DNA of 64,000 bases. It comes from JALYRV01 sp036675475. Lineage in GTDB: Bacteria > Acidobacteriota > Vicinamibacteria > Vicinamibacterales > SCN-69-37. Each line of letters starts with the position of its first letter. Within the stretch, counting starts at the first letter, position 1. Positions 52,699 through 59,951 of the stretch are shown piece by piece. A program made the position numbers and the translations under genes. Location: NCBI GenBank assembly GCA_036675475.1, contig JAKFEY010000030.1, positions 124,001-188,000 of the forward strand. The letters run 5' to 3'. The notes under the pieces were generated by a model. It was not told the origin of the DNA and did not search any database. It saw only the letters and a list, made by a program, of their open reading frames with translations.

Positions 52699-53127
52699 CT
52701 ACGCGACGTCGATCTGGATGTTGCCGCGGAGGGCGTTGGCGACCGGGCACTTGGTTTCGGCTTCCTTCGCCGTGGCCGTGAAGTCGTCGGCGCTCATGCC
52801 AGTGAGGCCTTCGGCGCGCGGGGTGAGCTTCGCGGTGACCACCTTGATGCCGGCGTCGCTCTTGTCGGCGGTGACCTCGCACGTCACGTTGAACTTCGAC
52901 GCCGTGGCGCCCTTCTTGGCCACCATGTTCGACAGCACCATCGTGTAGCAGACGCCGAGCGCGCCGGCGATCAGCTCTTCGGGGCTCGTGGCGCCGCCGG
53001 CTTCCCCGACGCGCTGCGGAAACGTCACCGGCAGCGTGAACGCGCCGGAGCCTGCCGTTGCCGTGCCGCTGCCCTCGAGCAGATTGCCCTTCCATTCAAC
53101 CGAAACCTGACGTGAAAACGTAGCCAT
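52699..53127 (-). CDS. OsmC/Ohr-family peroxide reductase
   Basis: The protein has 142 residues. The family's catalytic cysteines are both present, in GALGVCYTMVLSNM and ETKCPVANAL, with Arg19-type and Glu partners in the N-terminal part (VGEAGGATSPEELIAGAL). It detoxifies organic hydroperoxides with thiols in the cytoplasm. Length fits OsmC. A 7-bp tandem array lies just upstream of the start. Confidence 0.92.
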   Translation of the reverse strand: MATFSRQVSVEWKGNLLEGSGTATAGSGAFTLPVTFPQRVGEAGGATSPEELIAGALGVCYTMVLSNMVAKKGATASKFNVTCEVTADKSDAGIKVVTAKLTPRAEGLTGMSADDFTATAKEAETKCPVANALRGNIQIDVA

Positions 53128-53145
53128 GCAAACCTCATCTTGTTG

Positions 53146-53166
53146 GGTAACCGGTAACCGGTAACC
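53146..53166. repeat. 7-bp tandem array upstream of the OsmC gene
   Basis: Three perfect units of GGTAACC lie 19 nt before the OsmC start on its upstream side, followed by a related GGTTGTC. The same kind of unit appears inside dnaX (56211-56241). Confidence 0.85.
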
Positions 53167-53205
53167 GGTTGTCAGTGGAAACCGGCGGGCACAACGGCCC
53201 GCCGG

Positions 53206-53829
53206 CTACTTCTTGGCCGTGTAGCGCATCTGGACGAAGACGCCTGCCAGCGCGAGCACAATCCAGACCGCCAGCACCCATGTCTGGCCGGGCGCGGGGT
53301 TCATCGGATAGAGCACCCACACGTCGGGGCGCTCGGCGGCCGCGCGCGCGGCCGTCTGCGCCACTTCCCCCGCCACGCGATCCCCTGCCAGTGCCATGCC
53401 GCCCACAATTGCGGTCCAGGCGCCGCCGAACGCGGTGCCGATCACGATGACGTAGCGCTGCAGCGACAGCGACGCCAGCGCGCCAATCACCGCCGCGATG
53501 ATGATGGCCAGCGCCGGCGGCTCCGCGCCGCTGATCTGCGTCCACACGATGTTCACGGCCAGCGCCGCGAGGCCGGCGCCAATGAGCGCAACGCCGATGA
53601 AATATGCCGCGACGAGAATGATGGCGCCGATCAACCCGCCGATGAGCGCCGCGCCGATGAGCCATCCCGTGTCGGAGGTGCCCATCGCCGACGTCGCGAT
53701 GTTCGCGCCGAGAATGAACCCGTAGATGCCGAGGACGATGCGGAAGAGGCGATAGCCGGCGAAGCAGGCGACGAGCCCGCCGATGACGAGCAGAATCGCG
53801 GCCGGAACCTGGTAGGCGCTGGGAAGCAC
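53206..53829 (-). CDS. DUF4203-like membrane protein
   Basis: The protein has 207 residues and about seven membrane segments rich in Gly and Ala (VPAAILLVIGGLVACFAGYR, WLIGAALIGGLIGAIILV, ALAIIIAAVIGALASL). It resembles DUF4203/TM7S3-type proteins; the function is unknown. The start codon is GTG, with a perfect TATAAT 7 nt upstream and no Shine-Dalgarno sequence. It is divergent from the UPF0104-like gene, 20 nt away, across a shared promoter. Confidence 0.8.
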   Translation of the reverse strand: MLPSAYQVPAAILLVIGGLVACFAGYRLFRIVLGIYGFILGANIATSAMGTSDTGWLIGAALIGGLIGAIILVAAYFIGVALIGAGLAALAVNIVWTQISGAEPPALAIIIAAVIGALASLSLQRYVIVIGTAFGGAWTAIVGGMALAGDRVAGEVAQTAARAAAERPDVWVLYPMNPAPGQTWVLAVWIVLALAGVFVQMRYTAKK

Positions 53830-53836
53830 TGCGAAG

Positions 53837-53844
53837 ATTATATG
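53837..53844. promoter_or_regulatory. Overlapping divergent -10 boxes
   Basis: TATAAT on the minus strand (53842-53837) lies 7 nt from GTG 53829. TTATAT on the plus strand (53838-53843) lies 6 nt from ATG 53850. The two boxes share five bases. Confidence 0.6.
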
Positions 53845-53849
53845 GGATG

Positions 53850-54887
53850 ATGCTGCGCATGCCCCGGCCGCCGAAGCGAGAGCCGCGAAGGTGGCCGTCG
53901 CGCCGCATCACGCTCAGCGGCATCCTCATCGCCGTCTTCGCGCTCGCGCTGTTCGTCTATGCCCTCTGGCAGACGGGCGGCGCGGAAATCGAGCGCGGCC
54001 TCCGGCAGATCGGCTGGGGCCTCCCGATCATCATTGCCATCTCCGGCGTCCGGCTGCTCGCGCGCACGCTCGCGTGGCGATCGCTCATGCGCACGCCGCC
54101 GCCGCTGTCGGCCATGCTGGGCGCGACGCTGGCGGGCGAGGCAGTGGGCAACCTGCTGCCGCTCGGCCCCCTCGCCGGCGAACCTGCGAAAGTCGGCTTC
54201 CTCCGCAAGCGCGGCCCGATCGCTGAAGCCGCCGCCGCGCTCGGCCTCGAGAACGTGTTCTATTCCCTCTCGGTTGCGTCGGTGATCGTCGTCGGCATGA
54301 CGCTGCTGGTGCTCACCGTGGCGCTGCCGGCCGATCTGCGCAGGATCGCCACCGTCGCCCTCATCGCCATGCTTGCGCTGGTCGGCGCGGGGGTCTTTGC
54401 GCTGCTGCGCCGGCCGTCGGTGACCGGCTCCATCCTCGACCGCGTCCCCGAATGGCTGCCCACCGGCCCGCTCAAGAACATGGAGTCGAAGGCGTACGGC
54501 TTCTACGCGTCAGCCAAAGGACGCGTGGGCCGCATGCTGGTGTTCGAGACGCTCTTCCACGTCTTCGGCTTTCTGGAGGTCTATGCCGTGCTGTGGCTGC
54601 TCGCCGGCGCGCCGCCAAGCGCGCTGCACGCGTTCATCCTGGAGTCGGCAGGCCGCGTGATCAACGTGTTGTTCCGCTTCGTGCCGATGCGGGTGGGCGT
54701 GGACGAAAGCGGCTCGAGGCAGGTGGCGCTGGCGCTGGATATGGCGTCAGGCACCGGCGTGCTGCTGGCGCTGTCGAGAAAACTGCGCGTGCTCTTCTGG
54801 ACCGCGCTCGGCGTCGCCGTCATCGCCCACCGTGGCATATCGCTGCGCACCCTCAGCGCCCAACAGGACAGCAACAGCAACTCTTAA
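53850..54887 (+). CDS. UPF0104/lysylphosphatidylglycerol synthase TM-like protein
   Basis: The protein has 345 residues from the second of two adjacent ATGs (53847 is an alternative). About eight membrane segments follow a basic N terminus (RPPKREPRRWPSRR). GEAVGNLLPLGPLAGEPAKVGFLRKRG matches the conserved cytoplasmic loop of the AglD/YbhN/MprF-flippase group. No synthetase domain is attached. Proteins of this group are thought to flip or transport lipid-linked molecules; the substrate here is unknown. Confidence 0.8.
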   Translation: MLRMPRPPKREPRRWPSRRITLSGILIAVFALALFVYALWQTGGAEIERGLRQIGWGLPIIIAISGVRLLARTLAWRSLMRTPPPLSAMLGATLAGEAVGNLLPLGPLAGEPAKVGFLRKRGPIAEAAAALGLENVFYSLSVASVIVVGMTLLVLTVALPADLRRIATVALIAMLALVGAGVFALLRRPSVTGSILDRVPEWLPTGPLKNMESKAYGFYASAKGRVGRMLVFETLFHVFGFLEVYAVLWLLAGAPPSALHAFILESAGRVINVLFRFVPMRVGVDESGSRQVALALDMASGTGVLLALSRKLRVLFWTALGVAVIAHRGISLRTLSAQQDSNSNS

Positions 54888-54904
54888 TTCTTAATTCACC
54901 AACT

Positions 54905-55501
54905 CTAAATTTCTGTCCGCCCCGACATCGCCTTGTGCATGGTGAACTCGTCGGCGTAGTCGAGATCGCTGCCGACGGGCACGCCCATCGCGATGCGCGT
55001 CACTTTCACGCCGAGCGGCTTGAGCAGCCGCGCGAGATAGATCGCGGTCGCCTCGCCTTCGACGTTGGGGTTGGTGGCGACGATCACTTCTTCCACTCCG
55101 CCGCCGCCGACGCGCGTCAGCAGGCCGTGAATCTTCAGATCGTCCGGCCCCACGCCCTGCAGCGGTGACAGCGCCCCCATCAGCACGTGATACAGCCCCG
55201 TAAAGTCGCGCGTGCGCTCGACGGCCGAGACATTCTCGGGCTGCTCGACGACGCAAATCGTGCGGCGATCGCGCGAGTCGGTCGTGCAGTACCAGCACGG
55301 ATCCTGATCGGTGATGTTGTTGCAGATCGAGCAGTACGTGACGCGCTCCTTCACGGTGCGCATCGCGTCGGCAAGACGATCCACCGCTTCACGCGGCGTT
55401 TTCAGGATGTAGAACGCGAGGCGCTGCGCGGTTTTCGCGCCCACGCCCGGCAGGCGCTGCAGCTCCTCGACGAGCTGGGCCAGGGGATCAAAGCGAGACA
55501 T
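54905..55501 (-). CDS. recR: Recombination protein RecR
   Basis: The protein has 198 residues. The N-terminal helix-hairpin-helix is VEELQRLPGVGAKTAQRLAF. The zinc finger is CSICNNITDQDPCWYC. The Toprim domain contains VVEQPENVSAVERTR, and VIVATNPNVEGEATAIYL follows. RecR works with RecO/RecF to load RecA at gaps. It is the last gene of dnaX-ybaB-recR; an 8-bp tandem array lies in its immediate upstream region. Confidence 0.96.
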   Translation of the reverse strand: MSRFDPLAQLVEELQRLPGVGAKTAQRLAFYILKTPREAVDRLADAMRTVKERVTYCSICNNITDQDPCWYCTTDSRDRRTICVVEQPENVSAVERTRDFTGLYHVLMGALSPLQGVGPDDLKIHGLLTRVGGGGVEEVIVATNPNVEGEATAIYLARLLKPLGVKVTRIAMGVPVGSDLDYADEFTMHKAMSGRTEI

Positions 55502-55502
55502 G

Positions 55503-55531
55503 GATCTGGTGATCTGGTGATCTGGTGATCC
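55503..55531. repeat. 8-bp tandem array upstream of recR
   Basis: Two perfect GGTGATCT units and one GGTGATCC, plus a partial unit, lie directly before the recR ATG (55501 on the minus strand). They would be part of its ribosome-binding region and leave no Shine-Dalgarno sequence. The unit is the same as at 26236-26275. Confidence 0.85.
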
Positions 55532-55537
55532 CGCAGA

Positions 55538-55837
55538 TCACATACCCGGGATCTTTAAACCCGGTGGCAGCATGCCGCCCATCTGCTTCTGCAGCTCCTC
55601 GTCGACCTTGCGGTGCGCGTCGTTGATGGCCGCCAGGATCAGGTCCTGCAGCATCTCCACATCGTCTTTCGACACGGCTTCGGGATCGATCGTCAGGCTC
55701 TGCACGCGCTTGCCGCCGTCCATGACGACGGTGACCATGCCGCCGCCGGCGGTGGCTTCGACGCGCGTTTCGGCCATCTGTTTGGCGAGGCGCTCCTGCA
55801 TCTGCTGCGCCTGCTTCATCATCTGCTGGATATTCAC
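55538..55837 (-). CDS. ybaB: Nucleoid-associated protein YbaB/EbfC
   Basis: The protein has 99 residues: an N-terminal helix MNIQQMMKQAQQMQERLAKQ, a beta core (EATAGGGMVTVVMDGGKRVQ) and a C-terminal helix ending PPGLKIPGM, all typical of YbaB. It forms DNA-binding dimers in the nucleoid. The start overlaps the dnaX stop by 4 nt, and the gene sits between dnaX and recR as in most bacteria. Confidence 0.96.
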   Translation of the reverse strand: MNIQQMMKQAQQMQERLAKQMAETRVEATAGGGMVTVVMDGGKRVQSLTIDPEAVSKDDVEMLQDLILAAINDAHRKVDEELQKQMGGMLPPGLKIPGM

Positions 55838-57588
55838 CGGTCGATCTCCTCGACTTCCTGGATGTCGGCGCCGAACACGTCAATGAGGCTCTGCACGCTG
55901 GGCTGCTCGAGCGCCTTCTGCTTCAACTCGTCCTTGCGGCGCTGTTCGGGGGTTGGCCCGCTCTCGCCGGCGGCCGCCTGCGTTTCGACGGTGCGGATCG
56001 TGATCTTCCTGCCGGCGGCCTCGGCCGCGATGGCTTCCACAGCGGCGCGCTGCTGATCGAGCTGCGAGCGCAGCAGCTTCTGGCCGGCGCTGAATGTGAA
56101 GGTGAGCGTGTCGCCGTCGAGCTCAATCCGCTGCGCCTGCGCGATCGACGTGCCGAAGAGCAGCTGCTTCTGCTTCCGTACGGCCGTGAGGATGGTGGTC
56201 TTCAGATCCGTTGCCGGTAACCGGTTGTCGGTTGCCGGTGGATCCGCGTCGACGCGCTGGGCTGCTTCATTCCTGGCCGCTCGGGGTGACGCAGAAGACG
56301 GTTTCGATGGTGCGGGCGAAGGCGCGAGCCGTGACGGCGGCGCAACGCGTGACGTCTGGACCGGCGCCGGACGTACGATCGGCGCCGAGGGTCGCTGCCC
56401 TGCGGCCTCTGGCCTCTGGCCTGGAGCCTGGAGCCTGGAGCCTGGAGCCTGGCTTCCTCCGAGCGAAGCGAGGAGCTCCCCGATAGGCGCGAGCTTGCGC
56501 AGGTGCACCAGCTTCAGCAGCGCCATCTCGAGGTGATAGCGCGGCTGCGCCGAGCCGCGCACGTCGAACTCGGCGCGCGACAGCACGTCGAACGCGCGCA
56601 TCAGATCCTCGGCCGAAAAGCGCGCCGCGACGGCTTTCAGGCGATCGCGTTCGGGCTCGGGCGCGATGTCGGGATCCGACAGCCGCGACGGGTCGAGCGT
56701 GACGACGAGCATGTCGCGCATCAGGCGCGCCAGCTCGCGGCACACCAGCTTCAGGTCGTTGCCCGCTTCGGTCGCGCGCTCGGCGAGGCTGAAAATGGCC
56801 GCGGCATCTTCGCCGGCCACGGCTTCCGCCATTTCAAACAGCAGGTCGCGCCCCACCAGCCCGAGCACCGACGCCACATCGTCGGCCGTCACGGTGGTGC
56901 CGGCAAAGGCGATCACCTGATCGAGCGCGCTCTGCGCGTCGCGCATGCTGCCTTCGGCGGCGCGCGCCACCAGGGCCAGCGCGAGATCGTCGATCTGCAG
57001 CTTGTCGGTTTCGGCAATGCGCTTGAGCTGATCGCGGATGGCGGCGGTGCCAATCGACTTCAGCTCGAACACCTGCGATCGGCTCTGGATCGTCGCCGGC
57101 ACCTTCTCGAGCTCCGTCGTCGCCATCATGAAGACGACATGCGGAGGCGGCTCTTCGACTGATTTCAGCAGCGCGTCGAACGCCTGCTTCGAGAGGCGAT
57201 GAACCTCGTCGATGATGAAAATCTTGAAGCGGTCGCGCACCGGCATGTGGCCGAGGCCCGCGACGATGACTTCGCGCACCTGATCGACGGACGTGTGCGT
57301 GGCCGCGTCGATTTCCTGCACGTCCATGTCGCGGCCTTCCGCGATTTCCACGCACGCGTCGCACGTGCCGCACGGCTCGGCCGTGGGGCCGGTCACGCAG
57401 TTGAGGCAGCGCGCGAGGATGCGCGCGGTCGTCGTCTTGCCGACGCCGCGCGGGCCGGCAAACACGTACGAGTGCGCCAGGCGGCTGCTCTCGATGGCGT
57501 TGCGCAGGGTCTGCGTGACGCCTTTCTGGCCGACCACCTCGTCGAAACGTCTGGGGCGCCAGCGGCGCGCAAGTACCTGGTAGGACAC
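55834..57588 (-). CDS. dnaX: DNA polymerase III subunits gamma/tau
   Basis: The protein has 584 residues from GTG. Walker A is GPRGVGKTT, the zinc knuckle CLNCVTGPTAEPCGTCDAC, and IIDEVHRLSKQAFDALLK is Walker B and sensor. Domain III follows to about 370. Residues about 379-459 form a low-complexity linker encoded by 7-bp tandem repeats (APGSRLQAPG, then PPATDNRLPATD). The C-terminal about 120 residues are a short tau-like domain. It loads the beta clamp. I see no A-run that would make a frameshifted gamma. TAGAAT and GAAGG precede the start. Confidence 0.95.
   Translation of the reverse strand: MSYQVLARRWRPRRFDEVVGQKGVTQTLRNAIESSRLAHSYVFAGPRGVGKTTTARILARCLNCVTGPTAEPCGTCDACVEIAEGRDMDVQEIDAATHTSVDQVREVIVAGLGHMPVRDRFKIFIIDEVHRLSKQAFDALLKSVEEPPPHVVFMMATTELEKVPATIQSRSQVFELKSIGTAAIRDQLKRIAETDKLQIDDLALALVARAAEGSMRDAQSALDQVIAFAGTTVTADDVASVLGLVGRDLLFEMAEAVAGEDAAAIFSLAERATEAGNDLKLVCRELARLMRDMLVVTLDPSRLSDPDIAPEPERDRLKAVAARFSAEDLMRAFDVLSRAEFDVRGSAQPRYHLEMALLKLVHLRKLAPIGELLASLGGSQAPGSRLQAPGQRPEAAGQRPSAPIVRPAPVQTSRVAPPSRLAPSPAPSKPSSASPRAARNEAAQRVDADPPATDNRLPATDLKTTILTAVRKQKQLLFGTSIAQAQRIELDGDTLTFTFSAGQKLLRSQLDQQRAAVEAIAAEAAGRKITIRTVETQAAAGESGPTPEQRRKDELKQKALEQPSVQSLIDVFGADIQEVEEIDR
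56211..56241. repeat. GGTAACC/GGTTGCC-type repeat inside dnaX
   Basis: Alternating GGTAACC, GGTTGTC and GGTTGCC 7-mers encode part of the DnaX interdomain linker (residues reading ATDNRLPATD). The unit matches the array upstream of the OsmC gene. Confidence 0.7.
56406..56452. repeat. 7-bp tandem array inside dnaX
   Basis: Two units of CCTCTGG are followed by four perfect units of CCTGGAG and a partial one, all in the coding region for the DnaX linker. Seven-base units read in all three frames in turn, giving a 7-residue protein period. A change in copy number other than by three units would shift the frame. Confidence 0.9.
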
Positions 57589-57655
57589 GGACCTTCTATT
57601 CTAATGGTCGGTGGTAATGGAAACTGGAAAATGGAGATGGCACTGTCAATTGACC

Positions 57656-57786
57656 GACAGCGCTGAACCGCAGCCCGGGTGACCTGCGGCGCATCGGAGA
57701 CACTGCTTAGCGCTGCTGCCTTCCGGCCCTGACGCGGTTCGCAGGCTCGGATCGCACAGGGCCCGGACCGCGGTTCAACGCTGTCG
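57656..57786 (-). ncRNA. ffs: Signal recognition particle RNA, small bacterial type
   Basis: On the minus strand the apical domain is diagnostic: GTCAGGGCCGGAAGGCAGCA carries the GGAA tetraloop and the symmetric loop bound by Ffh. The 5' and 3' ends pair over a long stem (CGACAGCG near each end). The length, about 130 nt, is a little above the usual 4.5S RNA. It stands directly upstream of dnaX, the conserved ffs-dnaX-ybaB-recR order. Exact ends are uncertain. Confidence 0.93.
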
Positions 57787-57818
57787 GGTCAATTGACGAT
57801 TGCCAATTTCCATCTTAC

Positions 57819-59822
57819 CTACAAACCCTGCAAACCCAGCGCGGCCGCGAGCTGACGCGCAAGCGGATGACTGGCATCGAGCTCGAGCGCGGCGCGCACG
57901 TGGCGGCGCGCGGCCTCGAGGTCGCCGAGCTTGATGTCGCAGTAGGCCAGATGCGCCAGCGAGTCGACGTCCTTCGGATCGAGCCGCACGGCTTCCTGCA
58001 GCTCGCGCTTCGCCTCGTCGAGGCGGCCGAGCACGACGAGGTTGAGGCCGTACTGCTGGCGCGCGCTCGCCTGTTCCGGTGCCAGCTGCACCGCGCGGCG
58101 GAAGAAGGGCTCGGCGGCTGCCGGATTCTCGCTGCGCGCGGATAGCCGCCCGAGCCGCAGCCAGACCTCCACATCGTCGGCCGACGTGAAGCCGCTGTCG
58201 AGCGACGCCTTCAGGTGCCGCAGCGCGCGTTCGGGCTGATCCTGCACGACGAGCTGCATGCCCACGCCGTGATGCGCGCGGCCGGGGCGCGGCGCGTTGC
58301 GCTCGAGCCGCTCGACCCACGCGTCGGCCTCGTCGTAGTCGCCGGTGATGACGAGACGCTGCGCTGTGCGCAGGCCATCGTCCCACCGGCCATCATTTAA
58401 GTACGGGAGTGGCCAGTTCACGGCGATCGCGAGCACGGCAATAACTGCGACGGGCACCGCCAGCGATGCCATGCGCTTCGACGCGAGCGCGCGCCAGAGA
58501 TAGTCGAGCATGCCGCCCGCGCCCACGCACAGGGGCACGAACAACGGCATGCGATAGCGCTCGGCAACGAAGAAGAGCGCGACGCCGACGGCATAACCGG
58601 GCACGAACGACGCCCAGATCAGGAAATTCTTCCCGGTTGATTGTTCCCGGTCGGCTGTTGCAGAAACTGACCGGGAACAATCAACCGGGAAGAATTTCAG
58701 CGCCAATCCCGCCAGTCCGAGTGGGACGAGCAGCCACGGCCCCACGAAGAGGAACTGCAGCAGCGTGTCCATCTCGTAGGCGAAGAACGGATAGCTGTGC
58801 GGCAGCGCCACGTGCTGCGCGTGGAAGGTGAAGAACAGCTTTTTCGCGAAGAGCACTGCCGCGTCCACTGGATGCGCGCGCATCCACGAGAGCGCCTGCC
58901 CGCGGAAGTAGTCCGACGCGTCCGCGTCGGTGGCCTCGCGGCCCAGCGCCGCCGACGCGACCTTGCGCGTGTCCTCCTGCTGCCCTTCGATCAACGGCCG
59001 GATGCCCGGCACCTCGCGATAGAAGCCGGTAGCCTCGGCGTTGTTGCCGATGTAGAAGTTCAAGCCGCCGTGCGACGACACCAGCGACCATTCGCCCGCG
59101 ACGATCACGTTGCGCGCGAGCGATGGCGCGAGGCCGATCATCATGCCGGCGGCGATGAGCGCCGCGCGCCGCCAGTTGCGCAGCAGCAGGCACGCGAGGA
59201 TGACGGCCGCGGCGCCGAACATCATGTTCGGCCGGTTGAGCGTGGCGAGGGCGAACACGATGCCGGATAAAAGGGGACGGGTCTGATTTTTCGCGGGAGT
59301 CGCGCGCGAAAAATCAGACCCGTCCCCAATTATCCACAGCGCGGCCGCCGTCAGGAACGCGTCGATCGACGACTGCAGGATCAGCGATTCATAAAACGTG
59401 AACAGCCCGGTGCATGCGGCGAGCAGGGCCGCCAGCCAGCCGGCGCGCTGGCCGTACCAGTGGCGCGCCATCAGGTAGATGAACCCCACCGACGCGGTGC
59501 CGAGCGCCACCTGCAGCAGACGGACGGCCGTGAACGAGTCGAACACCCACAGGCCGGCCGCCAGGAAATAGATGTAGAGCGGCGAGACGAAGTACAGGCC
59601 CGGTCCAAGGGCCAGGTCGCCGTCCACCACCCGTGCGGCCAGATTGACGTAGGCGGTGGTGTCGAGGCCGGCCTGCGGGTGCAGGAGCGGCAGGTCCTTG
59701 AGCTGCCAGACGATGGCGACTTTCAGGGCGAGAACGGCGGCCATGAGGCCCCCGATCACCCATGGCGAAGGCCCTGTAAGTGTCGCTTGACCGACGTACT
59801 GGTTGGGAGTAGTATCCGCCAT
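57819..59822 (-). CDS. Membrane glycosyltransferase (PMT/ArnT-like) with C-terminal TPRs
   Basis: The protein has 667 residues started at MADTTPNQYVGQAT; longer upstream frames run into the TonB promoter region. About eleven membrane segments up to residue 470 include the GT-C type first loop (LLHPQAGLDTTAYVNLAARV, with an acidic residue after the first helix). FRGQALSWMRAHPVDAAVLF is typical of the PMT_2 group. The last about 190 residues are TPRs. It probably moves a sugar from a polyprenyl carrier. Two perfect inverted repeats are read in frame at residues about 166-183 and 375-400. Confidence 0.85.
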   Translation of the reverse strand: MADTTPNQYVGQATLTGPSPWVIGGLMAAVLALKVAIVWQLKDLPLLHPQAGLDTTAYVNLAARVVDGDLALGPGLYFVSPLYIYFLAAGLWVFDSFTAVRLLQVALGTASVGFIYLMARHWYGQRAGWLAALLAACTGLFTFYESLILQSSIDAFLTAAALWIIGDGSDFSRATPAKNQTRPLLSGIVFALATLNRPNMMFGAAAVILACLLLRNWRRAALIAAGMMIGLAPSLARNVIVAGEWSLVSSHGGLNFYIGNNAEATGFYREVPGIRPLIEGQQEDTRKVASAALGREATDADASDYFRGQALSWMRAHPVDAAVLFAKKLFFTFHAQHVALPHSYPFFAYEMDTLLQFLFVGPWLLVPLGLAGLALKFFPVDCSRSVSATADREQSTGKNFLIWASFVPGYAVGVALFFVAERYRMPLFVPLCVGAGGMLDYLWRALASKRMASLAVPVAVIAVLAIAVNWPLPYLNDGRWDDGLRTAQRLVITGDYDEADAWVERLERNAPRPGRAHHGVGMQLVVQDQPERALRHLKASLDSGFTSADDVEVWLRLGRLSARSENPAAAEPFFRRAVQLAPEQASARQQYGLNLVVLGRLDEAKRELQEAVRLDPKDVDSLAHLAYCDIKLGDLEAARRHVRAALELDASHPLARQLAAALGLQGL
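58623..58698. repeat. 30-bp perfect inverted repeat inside the glycosyltransferase gene
   Basis: Arms 58623-58652 and 58669-58698 are exact reverse complements over 30 bases, with a 16-nt loop. The outer part contains the ATTCTTCCCGG core also seen in lhr (17531-17547). It is translated in frame in a loop between membrane segments (residues reading VDCSRSVSATADREQSTGKN). Confidence 0.9.
59273..59327. repeat. 23-bp perfect inverted repeat inside the glycosyltransferase gene
   Basis: Arms 59273-59295 and 59305-59327 pair perfectly over 23 bases and begin GGGGACGGGTCTGATTTTT. The GGGGAC(G/A)G(A/G)(C/T)-rich end resembles palindromes that flank REP-associated tyrosine transposase genes in related bacteria, as I recall. 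It is read in frame as SDFSRATPAKNQTRP. Confidence 0.85.
59787..59815 (+). promoter_or_regulatory. Promoter of the first tandem TonB receptor gene
   Basis: TTGACC (59787-59792), a 17-nt spacer and TAGTAT (59810-59815) form a good sigma-70 promoter. The -10 box and the following bases (AGTAGTATCCGCCA) recur at 63252 upstream of the paralogue. The transcript would have a leader of about 130 nt. The site overlaps the start of the divergent glycosyltransferase coding region. Confidence 0.75.
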
Positions 59823-59951
59823 TCTCCGGCTTACCCCCCTCCCAGTATGTCGCGTCATTCGCCACGCGCATTCTACCCGGGGAGCGCGCCGGACCCAGGT
59901 GCAAGCGTTTTCACTCGCGTTGCACGCCGCTCTTCGTGGAGGAGGAGACCG

